DNA of 64,000 nucleotides from contig JBANDB010000002.1 of the NCBI GenBank assembly GCA_037576215.1, positions 1,426,001-1,490,000 on the forward strand. The letters run 5' to 3'. The translations under genes and the position numbers were made by a program. Origin of the DNA: Armillaria gallica (taxonomy: Eukaryota > Basidiomycota > Agaricomycetes > Agaricales > Physalacriaceae). Positions 34,112 through 45,023 of the stretch are shown in pieces; the first letter of the stretch is position 1; each line of letters starts with the position of its first letter. The notes under the pieces are model-generated. The model did not search any database. It saw nothing but the letters and a program-made list of their open reading frames with translations, and was not told the DNA's origin.

Positions 34112-34777
34112 TAGTGTTGCCGCCGCTCAGCTCGGCTCGGCTTCGGTCCACTTTTTGTGAGCTATACCCTTTTATAGCTTTTAGCCGAGCCGAGCTGCCG
34201 ACAAATGTGTCCGCTCAGCTCAGCTTCCGCTCGGCTTCCGCTGAGCGGCCAGCTTGGTGCCAAAATAGGTAATACAAATGTATCGGACATGTTAAAGTGC
34301 GTTGGTGGTAAATATATGGAAACTTGGGCAGCCACACCCTCAGGTATCCTTTTTGGTTCCACCAAGATGTCTATAAGGTGTCAGGAATGTGTCTTTCGAA
34401 ACTTTCTTGAGTGACATGTCAACGATGTCATTTTCCATTTGTCACCAGTGCCTATTTTGGAAATACGACTAAATTTGTATCATTGAGTGATAATGATTAG
34501 CGGAAATGATACAGGTAGCAATTCATGAGAGGAAACGAGCCTATGTGAGATGTAGTTTGAATTTTGGGTCATAAACAAGAGCAGAAATAAGTATAAAGTT
34601 TCTGGTGTCCTAATTGGGAAGAAGCTGGCAGCTTGACCCGCTCAAGCTGCATCGAAGCTGGTCAAATTGTCAACCCGAGCGGCATTGAGCTGTGAGCCGA
34701 CACTATGAGCTCGGCTCGGAAATTACCGGCTCCGCTCGGCTAGCTCACCAGCTCGAGCCGGAGCGGCGGCAACACTA
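34112..34777. mobile_element. 666-bp hAT-like MITE with 8-bp target duplication
   Basis: Ends are TAGTGTTGCCGCCGCTC and its exact complement GAGCGGCGGCAACACTA (17 bp). The 8-bp sequence CCTCCAGC occurs immediately on both sides (34104-34111 and 34778-34785). TAGTGTTGCC-type ends and an 8-bp duplication are the hallmarks of hAT insertions. Subterminal regions are dense in GCTCGGCTCGG words; there is no transposase, so it is non-autonomous. Confidence 0.9.
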
Positions 34778-34963
34778 CCTCCAGCTCTGATTGAACAAAA
34801 GCCACATTGAAATACTTCAACCTGAGCCTGGCATGACTCATGGCGGGAAGGTCAAGTGAAGGTAGCTAGGCGAATTCCTGAGTCTTTGAGCACTTGGAGG
34901 TGAGCACCGCGACGGATTATTTATCGTTTTCGGCTGTCCTCGAGTCGTAACTAAGTGTTGATG

Positions 34964-35027
34964 TCCGGATATGGCCTAACGGATGAAGCCGCTGCTTCAT
35001 GGAGCTGTTCGTTTCCCCAGATCTGGC
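34964..35027 (+). repeat. tRNA-like module A1
   Basis: TCCGGATATGGCCTAACGG (box A) and a CCCCAGATCTGG end that pairs with the 5' CCGGAT; box B is damaged (GTTCGTTTCCCC). Confidence 0.65.
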
Positions 35028-35311
35028 CCGGGATAGCGACGAACAAGCACAAAACTAGGGGCCTATTTTTTCTATTCGGTGTCGCGGACTCCCCTTCTCT
35101 GCGACGATTGGATATCCTCGTCGTCTGGGGAAAATCTAGACTTTCGATGAGTGTTGTTAACGTGGCTTCGAATCGGGAGGAGCGGCCCACCCTTCGTCGC
35201 ATTCACCTTGATAAAAGGATTACCAATGTGCAAGACTCTACTGCGTTGGGTGGGTCGAAACCACGTGGCGAAGACTTGGTGCCGTATTTCTAGAAGGAAG
35301 GCTCAAAGTTG

Positions 35312-35368
35312 TCCGGATATGGTCTAATAGTAATGGCTTCGCGGTGGGGTTCGATCCCCTAGATCTGT
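35312..35368 (+). repeat. tRNA-like module A2
   Basis: TCCGGATATGGTCTAATAG, box B GGGGTTCGATCCCC and AGATCTG. Shortest of the type, about 57 nt. Confidence 0.7.
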
Positions 35369-35957
35369 ATTCAACTACTTCTAAGATTCAGACAACTTTC
35401 TTTTACTCGCCTCCCGTTCTGTTTTGTTCATGCAGCAGGTCGCCTCGCAAACTCCTTTATGTACGTTCTCTGGCATTTTAGGATTCATGCCCTGTCTCAG
35501 ACTATAATAGAAAAATATATCCACAACATGGAGTTCAATACACAATGATTTCGCTGGATACATGGAAAGATACGCCAATCTCAAGGTAAACCTACCCTGC
35601 CCGGCGCCGCGCTGCTCAGCACTTTCCCATGTGGCGTTCAACCTAGCGATTTCTTCAATTCTTCAGTGCCTTTGTCGTTCGAGTCTTATCTGCCACGGCA
35701 TACAATGGGAGAGAGTGAAACGATCAACCTTTTATTATATTCAAGTAGTGAGGATTTACCACTAATATACATCGGCGTACGCCCAGCTTTATTGATCCCG
35801 GGCCTACATTGCGCAATATTTCACCACACTCTCCCTATCTTCAAACCTAATCTATTGCAGCCAGGAGAGGCTCACCCTCACACGAGCGTGTATGCTCTAC
35901 ATAATGATGGCCGCTCGATCACGTCCGAGTCGAAACAATGTAGCGCAGAAAGGAGGG

Positions 35958-36020
35958 CGCAGATATGGCCTAACGGACGAAGTCGCTCCTTCGTGGTGGG
36001 TTCGATTCCCCAGCTCTAGA
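35958..36020 (+). repeat. tRNA-like module A3
   Basis: CAGATATGGCCTAACGGACG (box A), a possible CGAAG/CTTCG hairpin around TCGCTC, box B GGGTTCGATTCCCC and AGCTCTAG. Confidence 0.75.
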
Positions 36021-36327
36021 TGCCGCTGGAGTAAGATTCTTTTACTCGCCATGTTCTATCTTTTCTGGAATAGTCCGCACTTCTCTTACATCCTGCCTTC
36101 AACTACCACGACGCAGAACGGGAAGGAGTCCAACGATCAACATTGACCGGGACCCTTCATCGTATTCATCCTGGCGCGATGTTCTCCAGTGCGCTAGGTC
36201 TACGAGAATCTCCGAGTCAAAAAGGTTGACGCTGCGGAGAAGACCGTCTCGGAGATTTTGAAGAAGAGAGAGATGATAGAGAACATCAGGGCAAACGGCT
36301 TTTATGCACGCGGAAGGCTCTAAACCA

Positions 36328-36391
36328 TCCGAATATAGCATAACAGGTGATGTCGCTACGTCGCGGTGGGGTTCGATTCCTCAGGTCTGGA
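36328..36391 (+). repeat. tRNA-like module A4
   Basis: TCCGAATATAGCATAACAGG, box B GGGTTCGATTCCTC and a GTCTGGA end. Nearly identical to module C2 at 57918. Confidence 0.75.
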
Positions 36392-36786
36392 CGTTTGTAC
36401 AACAGCAACAAAGAGGATTTCTTTTACTTGCCGCGGGGTTTTATCTCCCTCTTGGATGAGTGGCTTGGTATGCAGTGACCAAGTAAGTGATACACATTGT
36501 CGAAATGGCTGGCTCGACGTATGTGGCTTCGTTCCCACAATGCTTTCGCTTTTTTCGATATGCCATACCCAACGGAAAATTCTGCGCGACAAACTCAACA
36601 TGTTCCTCCTGGTATCCTTCTCTCCACGTACTAGTACGAGAGGACCTGTGGTGTCGGACGCTCCTTCCTATGATTGCAGAAATCAAGCATCTGAATCACC
36701 TCTCCGCAGTGATCCCCTCCAACGCGGCGAGCCTCTTTGCAACAAATCAGTCGTAACTCGTGCATCAGTTTCCTGCTTCCCTCGAG

Positions 36787-36843
36787 CCGGATAGGTGTAA
36801 CGGGTGACATTCTCATACGAGGGGTTCGATTCCCTGTAACCGA
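36787..36843 (+). repeat. tRNA-like module A5
   Basis: CCGGATAGGTGTAACGGGTG, box B GGGGTTCGATTCCC and GTAACCGA. Two-arm type with a short middle. Confidence 0.7.
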
Positions 36844-36975
36844 ATCTTCGACGATGATAAAACGTTTTTGGAATAAACTTTCCAGGTCGCCCAGGGGATT
36901 GGGGTATCATGCACTCTTGGATAGATACCACGAAAAAGCGGTCGATGAAGAGGATCAGTTCCCTATTACCCCGGG

Positions 36976-37035
36976 TCGGACAGGTGCAATGGCTAACATT
37001 GCCCCAAGGTAAGGGATTCGATTCACCGAACTCCG
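36976..37035 (+). repeat. tRNA-like module A6
   Basis: TCGGACAGGTGCAATGGCTA, box B variant GGGATTCGATTCACC and ACTCCGA. Confidence 0.65.
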
Positions 37036-38280
37036 ATGTGCGTGCGACTGCCAGAATGTCTTTTTTGGAATAAACCTTTCAAGACACGCATGGACTCATA
37101 TATAGTGTGCACTTTTATTGCCGTCGCCTTCTTCCCTGTCTCGGCGCGTTTGGGTGAAGTTGGTTGTTTCGAGGCGAGCCGATAGTACATGCTGGATATA
37201 CATCACTGAGTACTCCAATAGTCCCTCTCAAATAACGGTGCAGTCAATGTTTCTCTCCCAGCATGCCTAGATCATGCGCTTCTCTACGCCTGCTTCACCA
37301 AAAACGTGTCCGTTTCCCTGACGGCGACGGCGAGTGCAATCAAAGAACGCCGCTCGGTCCTTCAGCTTCTACTTCAAAGACCCAGGTCCCATATCTGGTT
37401 CTTGAGCGAAAGATCGGTTTTTGCACTCGCTCTCCTTCCATGGGACCAGGACGTCGGTACAAGGGACGGCGACATCAAATAGTAAGGGAGGGGTGTGCGC
37501 GTCTGACAAATAGCTCTAGGTCTAGTATCGATGGGCAATCTCGCTGTACAGGCAGATGAGTGATGCCACGGTCCAAGGCATTTCTGAGGTACATGTTGGT
37601 ATGTATTACCACATCGCTTTTCATAGCAGGACGCCGTTGAAAGCTCGGTCATGGATGGGTGTCGAAGGCCGTGGCACAGAAATGGCACTGTTGAAGTTTT
37701 GGAAATGGGATCATCCAAGGAGCTACTGACAGCTTCTATTTATGTTCTGCCAATGCACAGGAGAGTTGACCTGTCGAGCTGGCATATATGAATTGAAGCT
37801 AGAAACCCAATCGGAGGTCATGGTGTCGAGAAATGGCACTGCAAGCGGGAAATTGAGATGGAAGGGCGTGAGCTTAGATGGCGGATTTTGGTCGCAATTG
37901 CGAAGAAGACTGCCTTGATAGAAAGTCAATGCAAAGCAGACTGAGAGAATCGAAAGAAGAGAAGGCTTACAAAGAGGAACTAGCCTACGACTAAATTATT
38001 CCTTCATCCCTTCAACCTATGCCTGGTTAAGCTTGTAATAGTACCTAGGTGGCGTCACTGAGGATTTTCCTCCTTCCTCGTCGCCTACGACTACAGTCAG
38101 ATAGTGCAAAACAACAAACAACGCGACACACTCACCCAGGGCGCGTGCTTTGCTGGCCGAATCGAAAGTCGGTCAAAATGTGAGATTACTAAATAGGTGA
38201 CGCGCATCAATTCACAGGAAATCGGGTTTCGTGAATGGTTAGTGAATCCAGCGTTATCTCGACGTGAGGCTGAAGTTCTG

Positions 38281-39090
38281 CGGGTGATGCCGTGAAGCCG
38301 TAAGCGGGGAAGAACTTTGCGGCTTTCGCCGCATGCCGCATCTGCTGGCTCATTGACGTTGAGTCACCGGTTGGTTGCCGGCCGGTCTTTTGCTCTCTGC
38401 CCTATGGGGCGACTTGGTCTCTTTTTCTTTCCTTGTTGACTCGTACTTGATGGTCAAAGTGCTCTCTTGAACAGGAATCTTATCCTTCGCTCTGTAAAGT
38501 TCAAACCTGTTTACAACCAACCGACATAATTATTGCGGCTAATAACACAGGCCTTCTCTCGGATACTGTGGCCTTGACTATTTCCCTTCGACTGGCGTCA
38601 CGTTTCTCGCAGGTCGGAGTTTCTCTGAATCCAGTGTCAACGAGCCTATCATCCTGACGGCTGCAGAACCCCGTATCTTTCCTGGAGGCGCCTTTGTTCC
38701 TCATTCCCGAAAAAATTGAACCACTTCGAACTCGGTCAGAGATGCCATGATTGAGCCAACCACGAATCGCATACTCAGATTCGGAGACATCATAAAAGTT
38801 CGATTGTCTAAGGTACATCGGCATATCTCCTGTCCAAATGCCCTGCGTAAAGGTCGTTGCGTGGTGCTTCTGTGTAGGACGGCGACCGGTTTACACATCT
38901 GCGGTTCGAACCTTGAGATCGGAAATGTTTGTTCTACTTATCCTCACCGTTTGCGAGAAAATCTGACGTATATCATTTCACAGTTACAAAGCACGGACGA
39001 ATAAAATTGATCCTAAAACTCTCTCATCTGAGAGGAAAGTACAAGTCAGGAAAATGTCCCAACCACAGATATGAACTTGACGTACTGCAG
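38281..39090. other. No gene recognised
   Basis: Short frames only; sequence between repeat copy A and the secreted-protein gene. Confidence 0.4.
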
Positions 39091-39668
39091 TCACTGAACA
39101 GGAAGGACATATCCTGCAATACCTTCATCCACATACCCACCAATCCGAGCTGCGGCGTCTCTCTCGTTCACATCCGTGGTGTAAAAATGGTCGGCCACTG
39201 GCATTGGGTTGTACAAGCGGTAGAACGGGACACTTCCATCCACCGCGGAAGGATAGATGTATGCAGCGATACCCTCGTAAGTGTATCCCCAATTTTGGGG
39301 TGCAGTGTTGCGCTCGTTCTCATCGGTGGTATAGAAATTATTTGTGCGACTGGGACTGAATAGGCGATATAATGGCGCCTTTCCGGAAGCTTGGAAATCA
39401 AAAACGAGACACGCGTCGCCCCCAGAACTGTAGTGGTACTGGGTAATAGTGCTTTCCATTTTCTGGGGGCTGGTGGTGTAATAATGGTCATGATATTGCG
39501 CGCTGTATGATCGGAGGAGAGCTACTGGCTGGCCTGGGGGCCAGGCATCCTGCGTATAGACATTGAACTAACAACAGCGAAAGAACGGATGAAGTAACAT
39601 ACCTCTGTTGCAGAGACGACTCCTAGGGAGAGGAAAGCGATGGCGCAAGACAATAGTAAGCCTTTCAT
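39091..39668 (-). CDS. Secreted DUF5648 repeat protein, 180 aa
   Basis: Exon 1 (39668-39603) encodes a signal peptide, MKGLLLSCAIAFLSLGVVSA, followed by TE. A 35-bp GTATGT..TTAG intron leads to exon 2 (39567-39091). The mature protein has three copies of the DUF5648 pattern: LLRSYSAQYHDHYYTT, PLYRLFSPSRTNNFYTTDEN and PFYRLYNPMPVADHFYTTDV. Each ends in ER-type and GY-EGIAGY-type segments. The family is found in secreted and cell-surface proteins, with no established biochemical role. The gene is intact and lies between repeat copies A and B. An extracellular role is inferred from the signal peptide. Confidence 0.85.
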
Positions 39669-40566
39669 GCTCGAAGGATATCCCTTAGTTTTAAGGATAT
39701 GCATTCACGAGAGAATGCCTTCGTTTTATAGTCCAGTTGAGTGGCTGGTTCGTTCGCGATTAGCTCCTGAACTGAAAATACGGGAAGTAATATGTTCGAT
39801 CAAATTGAACGATGCGGTAACCTCGCGATCCTATCCATGCCTCGGAACCGGGATAGTTGCAACGCCGCCTTCAAGAAACTAACGTACCTGGCTTCTACAG
39901 CCATTTCCGGACGCTCATACCTTCGCAGGGAGCGCATCAACGGCGGGGATCTACGCCCGACTCCTCTTTCCTGTACAGAAGGTCAAGAGACGTCTGAGAA
40001 CGCATTCAGTGCACACGGGGTATATCCCATGGACTGTCAGCCCAAGAAGTTGAACGTCATTTCGCGGAGGGCTTGATGCTCCGAGATGACATCGATGATT
40101 CTGCAAGAAGCAGGTAGACTTGGACGATGCTCGTGCAGTGGTCGGGCTAGCGGAAGATACCCCCAAACTGGGTGTATCTAGCCACGGTTGTTAACAAGCA
40201 CCGGCGGATATACCGCACTGGTCTGAGAACGAAGTCCTACGTTGGGGACAGGTGGAAGTACCTCAAGCACTTATCGGTGAATGAGATCCTACAATAGCTA
40301 TGGAAACCCCGTGAGTACCTCATCTTCCACCTCTGTGCTACACCGAGGATCTACCACCAATAGGTACCGTCCTACATCCATGATTCTGGGCACACAATCG
40401 AAGATGCTCCGTATCCTCGAAGGTTATGCACCGTGGCCCACCCTTCGTCACATTCATCCTGATTCCGAGTAACAGCTTGAAGATGAATTGCAATCCACGT
40501 ATCATCGTGTTCAGCTGTTGTAGCGAAGAAATGGCGTTGTGTCTCTGAGAGCGAATGCCAAGATCA
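39669..40566. repeat. Diverged remnant of the repeat-associated unknown gene (39.9-40.5 kb)
   Basis: GAGCGCATCAACGGCGGGGA, then TTTCCTGTACAGAAGGTCAA, match 15630-15690. VDLDDARAVVGLAEDTPKLG resembles the frame at 15840-15900. Stops in all frames; a relic preceding repeat copy B. Nothing recognised at 39669-39890. Confidence 0.4.
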
Positions 40567-40630
40567 TCCAGACATGGCCTAACAGACAGAGTCGTTGATT
40601 CGCGGCGGGGTTCGATTCCCCAGACCTGGA
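40567..40630 (+). repeat. tRNA-like module B1
   Basis: TCCAGACATGGCCTAACAGA, box B GGGTTCGATTCCCC and CAGACCTGGA. Ends TCCAG and CTGGA pair. Confidence 0.75.
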
Positions 40631-40954
40631 TACGAAAGCTTGATGAATCAGGTGTCTATCTCTCTTTTTTCGCAGCCGTGGACTCGTCTTCTCTGCGACA
40701 AGTGCACATCCTTGTCTTCTCGGAAAACCCAGACTTTCGATGAGCATGTTGTCCACATATATATCTGTAGCTTCTACCGCCGCCTGCAATGGATTATGGC
40801 AGGAGCGGCCTACCCTCTGTTGTATTCACCGTCTTTCGTTTCATTAAGAGGACTATCAACGAGTATGGCTCTATTGTATTGGGCTAGTTGGAACTCGGAA
40901 CTTCCGTGTAGCGAAGACTTGGTGCTGTGTTTCCAGAAGCAAGGTTCAAAGTTG

Positions 40955-41012
40955 TCTGGATATAGCCTAATAGTAACGGCTTCGCGGTGGGGTTCGATTC
41001 CCCAGATCTGAA
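40955..41012 (+). repeat. tRNA-like module B2
   Basis: TCTGGATATAGCCTAATAG, box B GGGGTTCGATTCCCC and AGATCTGA. Counterpart of A2. Confidence 0.75.
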
Positions 41013-41490
41013 TTTCGATAATGGTGTCTCTGGTTGTGAAGACCCTCTTTTACACGCCTTCGGTTCTGTCTTGTTCATCTTTCCTGGACGAGTCTGCAAT
41101 GGTCTTCCTAGTAACCTTCAACCCAGCGGTTTTGTCATATCTTCGTCGTTCGAGTCTTGTTTGCCGCGGCACACAATGGGACTCGGAGGGAGCGCAACGA
41201 CCAACCCTTTATCGTATCCATCGGACGCGATGACGAAATGCAAGTACCTCGTCGTCCACATCCAGTACTGAGGATTTACCACTAGTATACATCGACGTAC
41301 ATCCAGCTTTATGGTTCCCAGGCCTACATCGCGTATTCCACCACACTCTCCCTATCCTCAAACCTGATCTATTGCAGCCAGGAGAGGCTCACCCTTTGCT
41401 GTATTCAACCTCACACGAGCGTGTATGCTCTACATAATGATGGCTGCTCTATCGCGTTGGAGTCGAAACAACGTAGCGCAGAAAGGAGGG

Positions 41491-41554
41491 CCCAGATATG
41501 GCCCAACGGACGAAGTCGCTCCTTCCTGGTGGGGTTCGATTCCCCAGCTCTAGA
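41491..41554 (+). repeat. tRNA-like module B3
   Basis: CCCAGATATGGCCCAACGG, box B GGGGTTCGATTCCCC and AGCTCTAGA. Counterpart of A3; flanks also match (GCAGAAAGGAGGGC before it). Confidence 0.75.
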
Positions 41555-41808
41555 TGCAGACGGAGTGAAATCCTTCTACTCACTGGAAGAGTCCGCGCTG
41601 CTCTCACATCCGATGCTTTCAACTACCACGACGCATAAACTACATAATAGGAAGGAGCTCAACAATTAACCCTGACCGTTGATCCTGGCGCGATGATATT
41701 CAGTCCGCTTGACGTGTATAGTCCACTAGATTTCTATCACGTTCTTGTTGCCGAAGAGAGAGAGATGATGGGGACACCCTGGTTTATGCACAAGGAGGGC
41801 TCCAAACC

Positions 41809-41873
41809 ATCAGATTATGGCGTAACAGGTGATGTCGCTACGTCGCGCTGGGGTTCGATTCCCCAGGTTTGGA
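41809..41873 (+). repeat. tRNA-like module B4
   Basis: ATCAGATTATGGCGTAACAGG, box B GGGGTTCGATTCCCC and GGTTTGGA. Counterpart of A4 and C2. Confidence 0.75.
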
Positions 41874-42308
41874 TACTTGAATACGGGAGACAGATGTGCA
41901 TTTCTTTTACTTTCGTTGTGTATTATCTCCCTCTGCGATGAGTGGACACACATCACTCTCTTGACCAAAATCCGGACTTTCAATGCGCGTCTTGGTGTGC
42001 AGTGCTGAGTGACCAAGTAAGTGATATCCGTTGTCGAAACGGCTGACTCGACGCATGTGCCTTCGTTCCACAATCCTTTCGCTTTTTTTTGGTATGCCAT
42101 ATGCCACGAAGAATTCTCCACGACACACTCAACAGTGTGGTATAAGCTTACTGACATGAGAGAACGGACGCCCCTCACTATGTTGCAGAAATCGAGCATG
42201 ATCGCCTCTCCGTAATGTTCCTCTCCGACGCGGCGAGCCTCTTCGATGAGGTTTGGGAGCAAAGACGTTGTGGAAAACCAGTCGCAATTCGAGTATCCTT
42301 TCCTCAAG

Positions 42309-42365
42309 TCGGATAGGTGTAATGGGTAACATTCTCATACACGGGGTTCGATTCCCTGTATCCGA
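42309..42365 (+). repeat. tRNA-like module B5 (perfect 7-bp acceptor-like stem)
   Basis: 5' TCGGATA pairs completely with 3' TATCCGA. CGGGG-TTCGATT-CCCTG forms a 5-bp T arm with a 7-nt loop. Only 26 nt lie between stem and T arm, against about 42 in a tRNA, so there is no room for normal D and anticodon arms. Confidence 0.8.
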
Positions 42366-42511
42366 GTTTTCGACGATAGTGAAGCACTTTTTGGAATAAA
42401 CTTTCCAGGCCGCCCATGGGATTGCAGTGCGCTATTGGGCCGTGCACTCTTGGATATCATGATATCACACGACAAGCGGTCGATGAGTATCAGTTTTCTG
42501 CTACCCTTGAG

Positions 42512-42572
42512 TCGGATAAATGTAATGGATAACATTGCTCCGAGGCAACGGGGTTCGATTCCCCGTACTCCA
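42512..42572 (+). repeat. tRNA-like module B6
   Basis: TCGGATAAATGTAATGGATA, T arm CGGGG-TTCGATT-CCCCG (5 bp) and TACTCC. Counterpart of A6 and C4. Confidence 0.75.
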
Positions 42573-43496
42573 ATATTCCCATTGTGCACCCCTTTTTGGA
42601 AGAAACCTTTCAGGCCACGCACCGTCTGGTACATAGCGTGCCCTTTGCCTTCTCCCAGCGCATTTTGGTGGACTTTGTTATATCAAGCTAATATTACATG
42701 CTGGCGCTGAGTACTCCAATAGTCCCCTCTCCATAACGATATTTCTCTCCAAGCCTGCCTGTCCTGCTTCACCGAGAGATGCACCCGCTTTCTTTCCAGA
42801 CGCGCGATGGTGATGGCGAGCGAAATTAAAGAACGCCGCCTCCTCGCAAGTGACGTCTCGATCTTGTCCTTCCCGGATCCCCTATCTGCATATTTGGGTT
42901 CCTGAGTGAAGGATCGATTTCTGCGCTCATTCTCAACCACGACGTCGGCAATTTCAGATAGGATATTTTGGAGGGGCAGGGAACGGCGACATGAAATAAC
43001 GAGGGAGGCGGTCCAACGGGGATCGTTTTCGTGTGCCCACTCCCGACAAATAGCACGAGGACGAGTACCATGGGCAGTCTCGCAGTACAGGCGGATGGCA
43101 GTTCAAGGCATCTGTGAGGTAATTAGGTTTGTCGTTTGCCATAGCCGAGCAGGTCACGATCGACACGGACGGGAGGTTGATCGTGAACGTCGATGAGTGC
43201 TTGAGTATCAACGGACCGTGGCACAGGAATCGCCCAACATGACTAACGAGGACCGGCCCGTGCTCTTTTTCGTGAAGCAGAGGGTAGAGCTGGCTCGTCG
43301 CCCTGCTTCGCAAAAGTTGAAGCTAAACTCGGAAGGAGGCCATGGCGTCAAGGAGAGATGTGGAAGGGCGCGCGCTTGGACGGCAGATTTTAGTCATATT
43401 GGAGAAGAAAAGAGCTGCCTTGCGAGAAAGTCAATGCAAAGAAGAGAAACGAAAAGAAAGAAAAGAAGGCTCACAGACAGTAACTAGATATCTAAA

Positions 43497-44830
43497 TTAT
43501 CCCTTCATCCTGGGCCAGTGTATATGCTTGTAGTAAAACCTAGTGACATCGCTGAAGGATTTTCCCTCCCTCCTCAAGTCGGGGAAGCGAAAGATTACTG
43601 AACCAGTGACGAGCGACATTTGCAGAAACTCGGGAATCTTGATGCTGGGGTGCAGCGACCAGATGAGGGTAATGTTGGAGTAAGAAAGTAAGGCGGGATT
43701 ATTCCCACGACACCGGACCTTTGTCCAATGACACCTAATTGCTAACAAAAGCAAGGTCAAGAGTCTCATAAGGAATCAGAAAAAAGAACCGGCTCACTAG
43801 CGTTGTAGTCATCAACATTCAAAAGTATTGTCTTCGTGCCAAACAGCGGAGATAAGCCCTTGAATAGCCAGCAGTTACTACCGCACGAAATTCTCATCAT
43901 CCCCATGCGCAGCCACTTGAAACTGTTGTTCTCGAATCAAGCTTAGCCAGCGTAAAGAAAAAATTGGACAAATGTGCTTACCACCACCGATTCAAGCATA
44001 GCTATTCATGATGTCTACACATGGCAATCAGGCTTTCTCTTCGAATTCAAAAAGTCAACGGCAACACCAACAAGACAGCGACAGGCCCTTACCTTGAGAT
44101 CATCGTCGAGGACAAGTGTCATAATCCTAGTGTCGCCGTGTATGCTTCTTGCATCGTATTCAAGTCTGTCGTTGTTGCACCAACGTAGTCCCGATTTTGC
44201 AGTGCAAGTATTGTCCGTCTTTGAGTACAAAAACGCTGTAGTGACGGTTGTAAGCAAGAAATGTAGATCCAACATGTTGAACACGTACCTGTAATTGTTC
44301 ATAGAGGCTTGAAGACGACAAGCAATAGCGAATGACGATGGCTGAGGATCGGTACTTTGCATGGGGTAATGGTTGTAGACGGTCAGTACGGCATGGAGGT
44401 GGATGACGAGGTACTCACAATTTGAATGATGTCTCGACAGCTATTGCCCCAGCGACGCGTGGGATCGCAGTACTTCCACCAGTGATTTTTGACAAACCTC
44501 CCTCGGTACGCCAGATTTTCAGTTTGTTCTGAAGACTCGCTAACCCTCAATCGTCGTCCAAGTCTAACTCGAACCGCACCGGGGAGTCGATCTTCTTGCA
44601 AAACTCCACGCGGGATCGAAGTTTACATTTGGCCAACATGAGATAAACCTCGAGTGCGAACGCATCCAATTTCATGTCGCCATGTTGATGATGGCTAGCT
44701 CGTGTGCATCCTTGACCTTGTTCACGGGCTTGAGGACGCGAAAGCCCTTGCCATGTGAAAGTGGAAGTCTGGTGTCTTGCAGGCGACGGTAGGCTGGCAA
44801 AACGGATATGTTGAGGGCAAAAGGGTCGGT
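43497..44830 (-). pseudogene. Repeat-embedded multi-exon gene of unknown function (copy B)
   Basis: Minus-strand exons parallel those of copy C: KIDSPVRFELDLDD, LQNRDYVGATTTDLNTMQEA (then a 10-bp deletion breaks the frame), and a last exon ending GKSFSDVTRFYYKHIHWPRM. A stop also interrupts the segment after FELDLDD. It lies between the two inverted arms at 43664-43734 and 44948-45003. No known domain. Confidence 0.45.
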
Positions 44831-45003
44831 GAACGTTAGTCAGGTAAACGGAAACGTAAACTTTTGTGAGGGTGAGCAGGCAGCGGTTATGGATGTTGGA
44901 GCTAAGGTCCGTCAGTCCGTTTTAGAACGACCCCACGGCGAGTCTCGGTGGTATCGGACGAAGGCCCGTGGGAATAATCCCGGCCTTACTCCGACATCAC
45001 CCT
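43664..45003. mobile_element. TIR-flanked module inside repeat copy B
   Basis: The left arm (AATGTTGGAGTAAGAAAGTA, then GATTATTCCCACG) and the right arm read in complement (GATGTCGGAGTAAGGCCGGG, then ATTATTCCCACG and CGTCCGATACCACC) are inverted copies about 57-70 bp long, bracketing about 1.34 kb. The same arrangement occurs in copy C, suggesting a small TIR element nested in the larger repeat. Confidence 0.55.
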
Positions 45004-45023
45004 TGCTGGATCCACCAACCACG

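Larger units (their letters stand above)
34964..38280. repeat. Long tRNA-like repeat, copy A
   Basis: Contains six tRNA-like modules (34964, 35312, 35958, 36328, 36787 and 36976) in the same order and similar spacing as copy B. It is followed by a body that aligns with 42.6-43.6 kb and 58.7-59.7 kb (for example CTGAGTACTCCAATAGTCCC and GACAAATAGC). An insertion of about 150 bp sits at 35440-35600 relative to copy B. The minus-strand gene module at the 3' end of copies B and C is missing. Confidence 0.75.
40567..45023. repeat. Long tRNA-like repeat, copy B (most complete)
   Basis: Six tRNA-like modules (40567, 40955, 41491, 41809, 42309 and 42512), then a body shared with copies A and C, and a 3' TIR-flanked minus-strand gene module (43664-45003). 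From about 41.7 kb it aligns closely with copy C (57.7-61.13 kb), with a 10-bp deletion in the gene exon relative to C. About 4.46 kb long as drawn; outer ends not resolved. Confidence 0.75.

Noticed and set aside
35958..36020. Functional tRNA genes
   Set aside because: Modules are 57-65 nt, lack space for both D and anticodon arms and have no readable anticodon loop, so they are tRNA-like repeats rather than tRNA genes.
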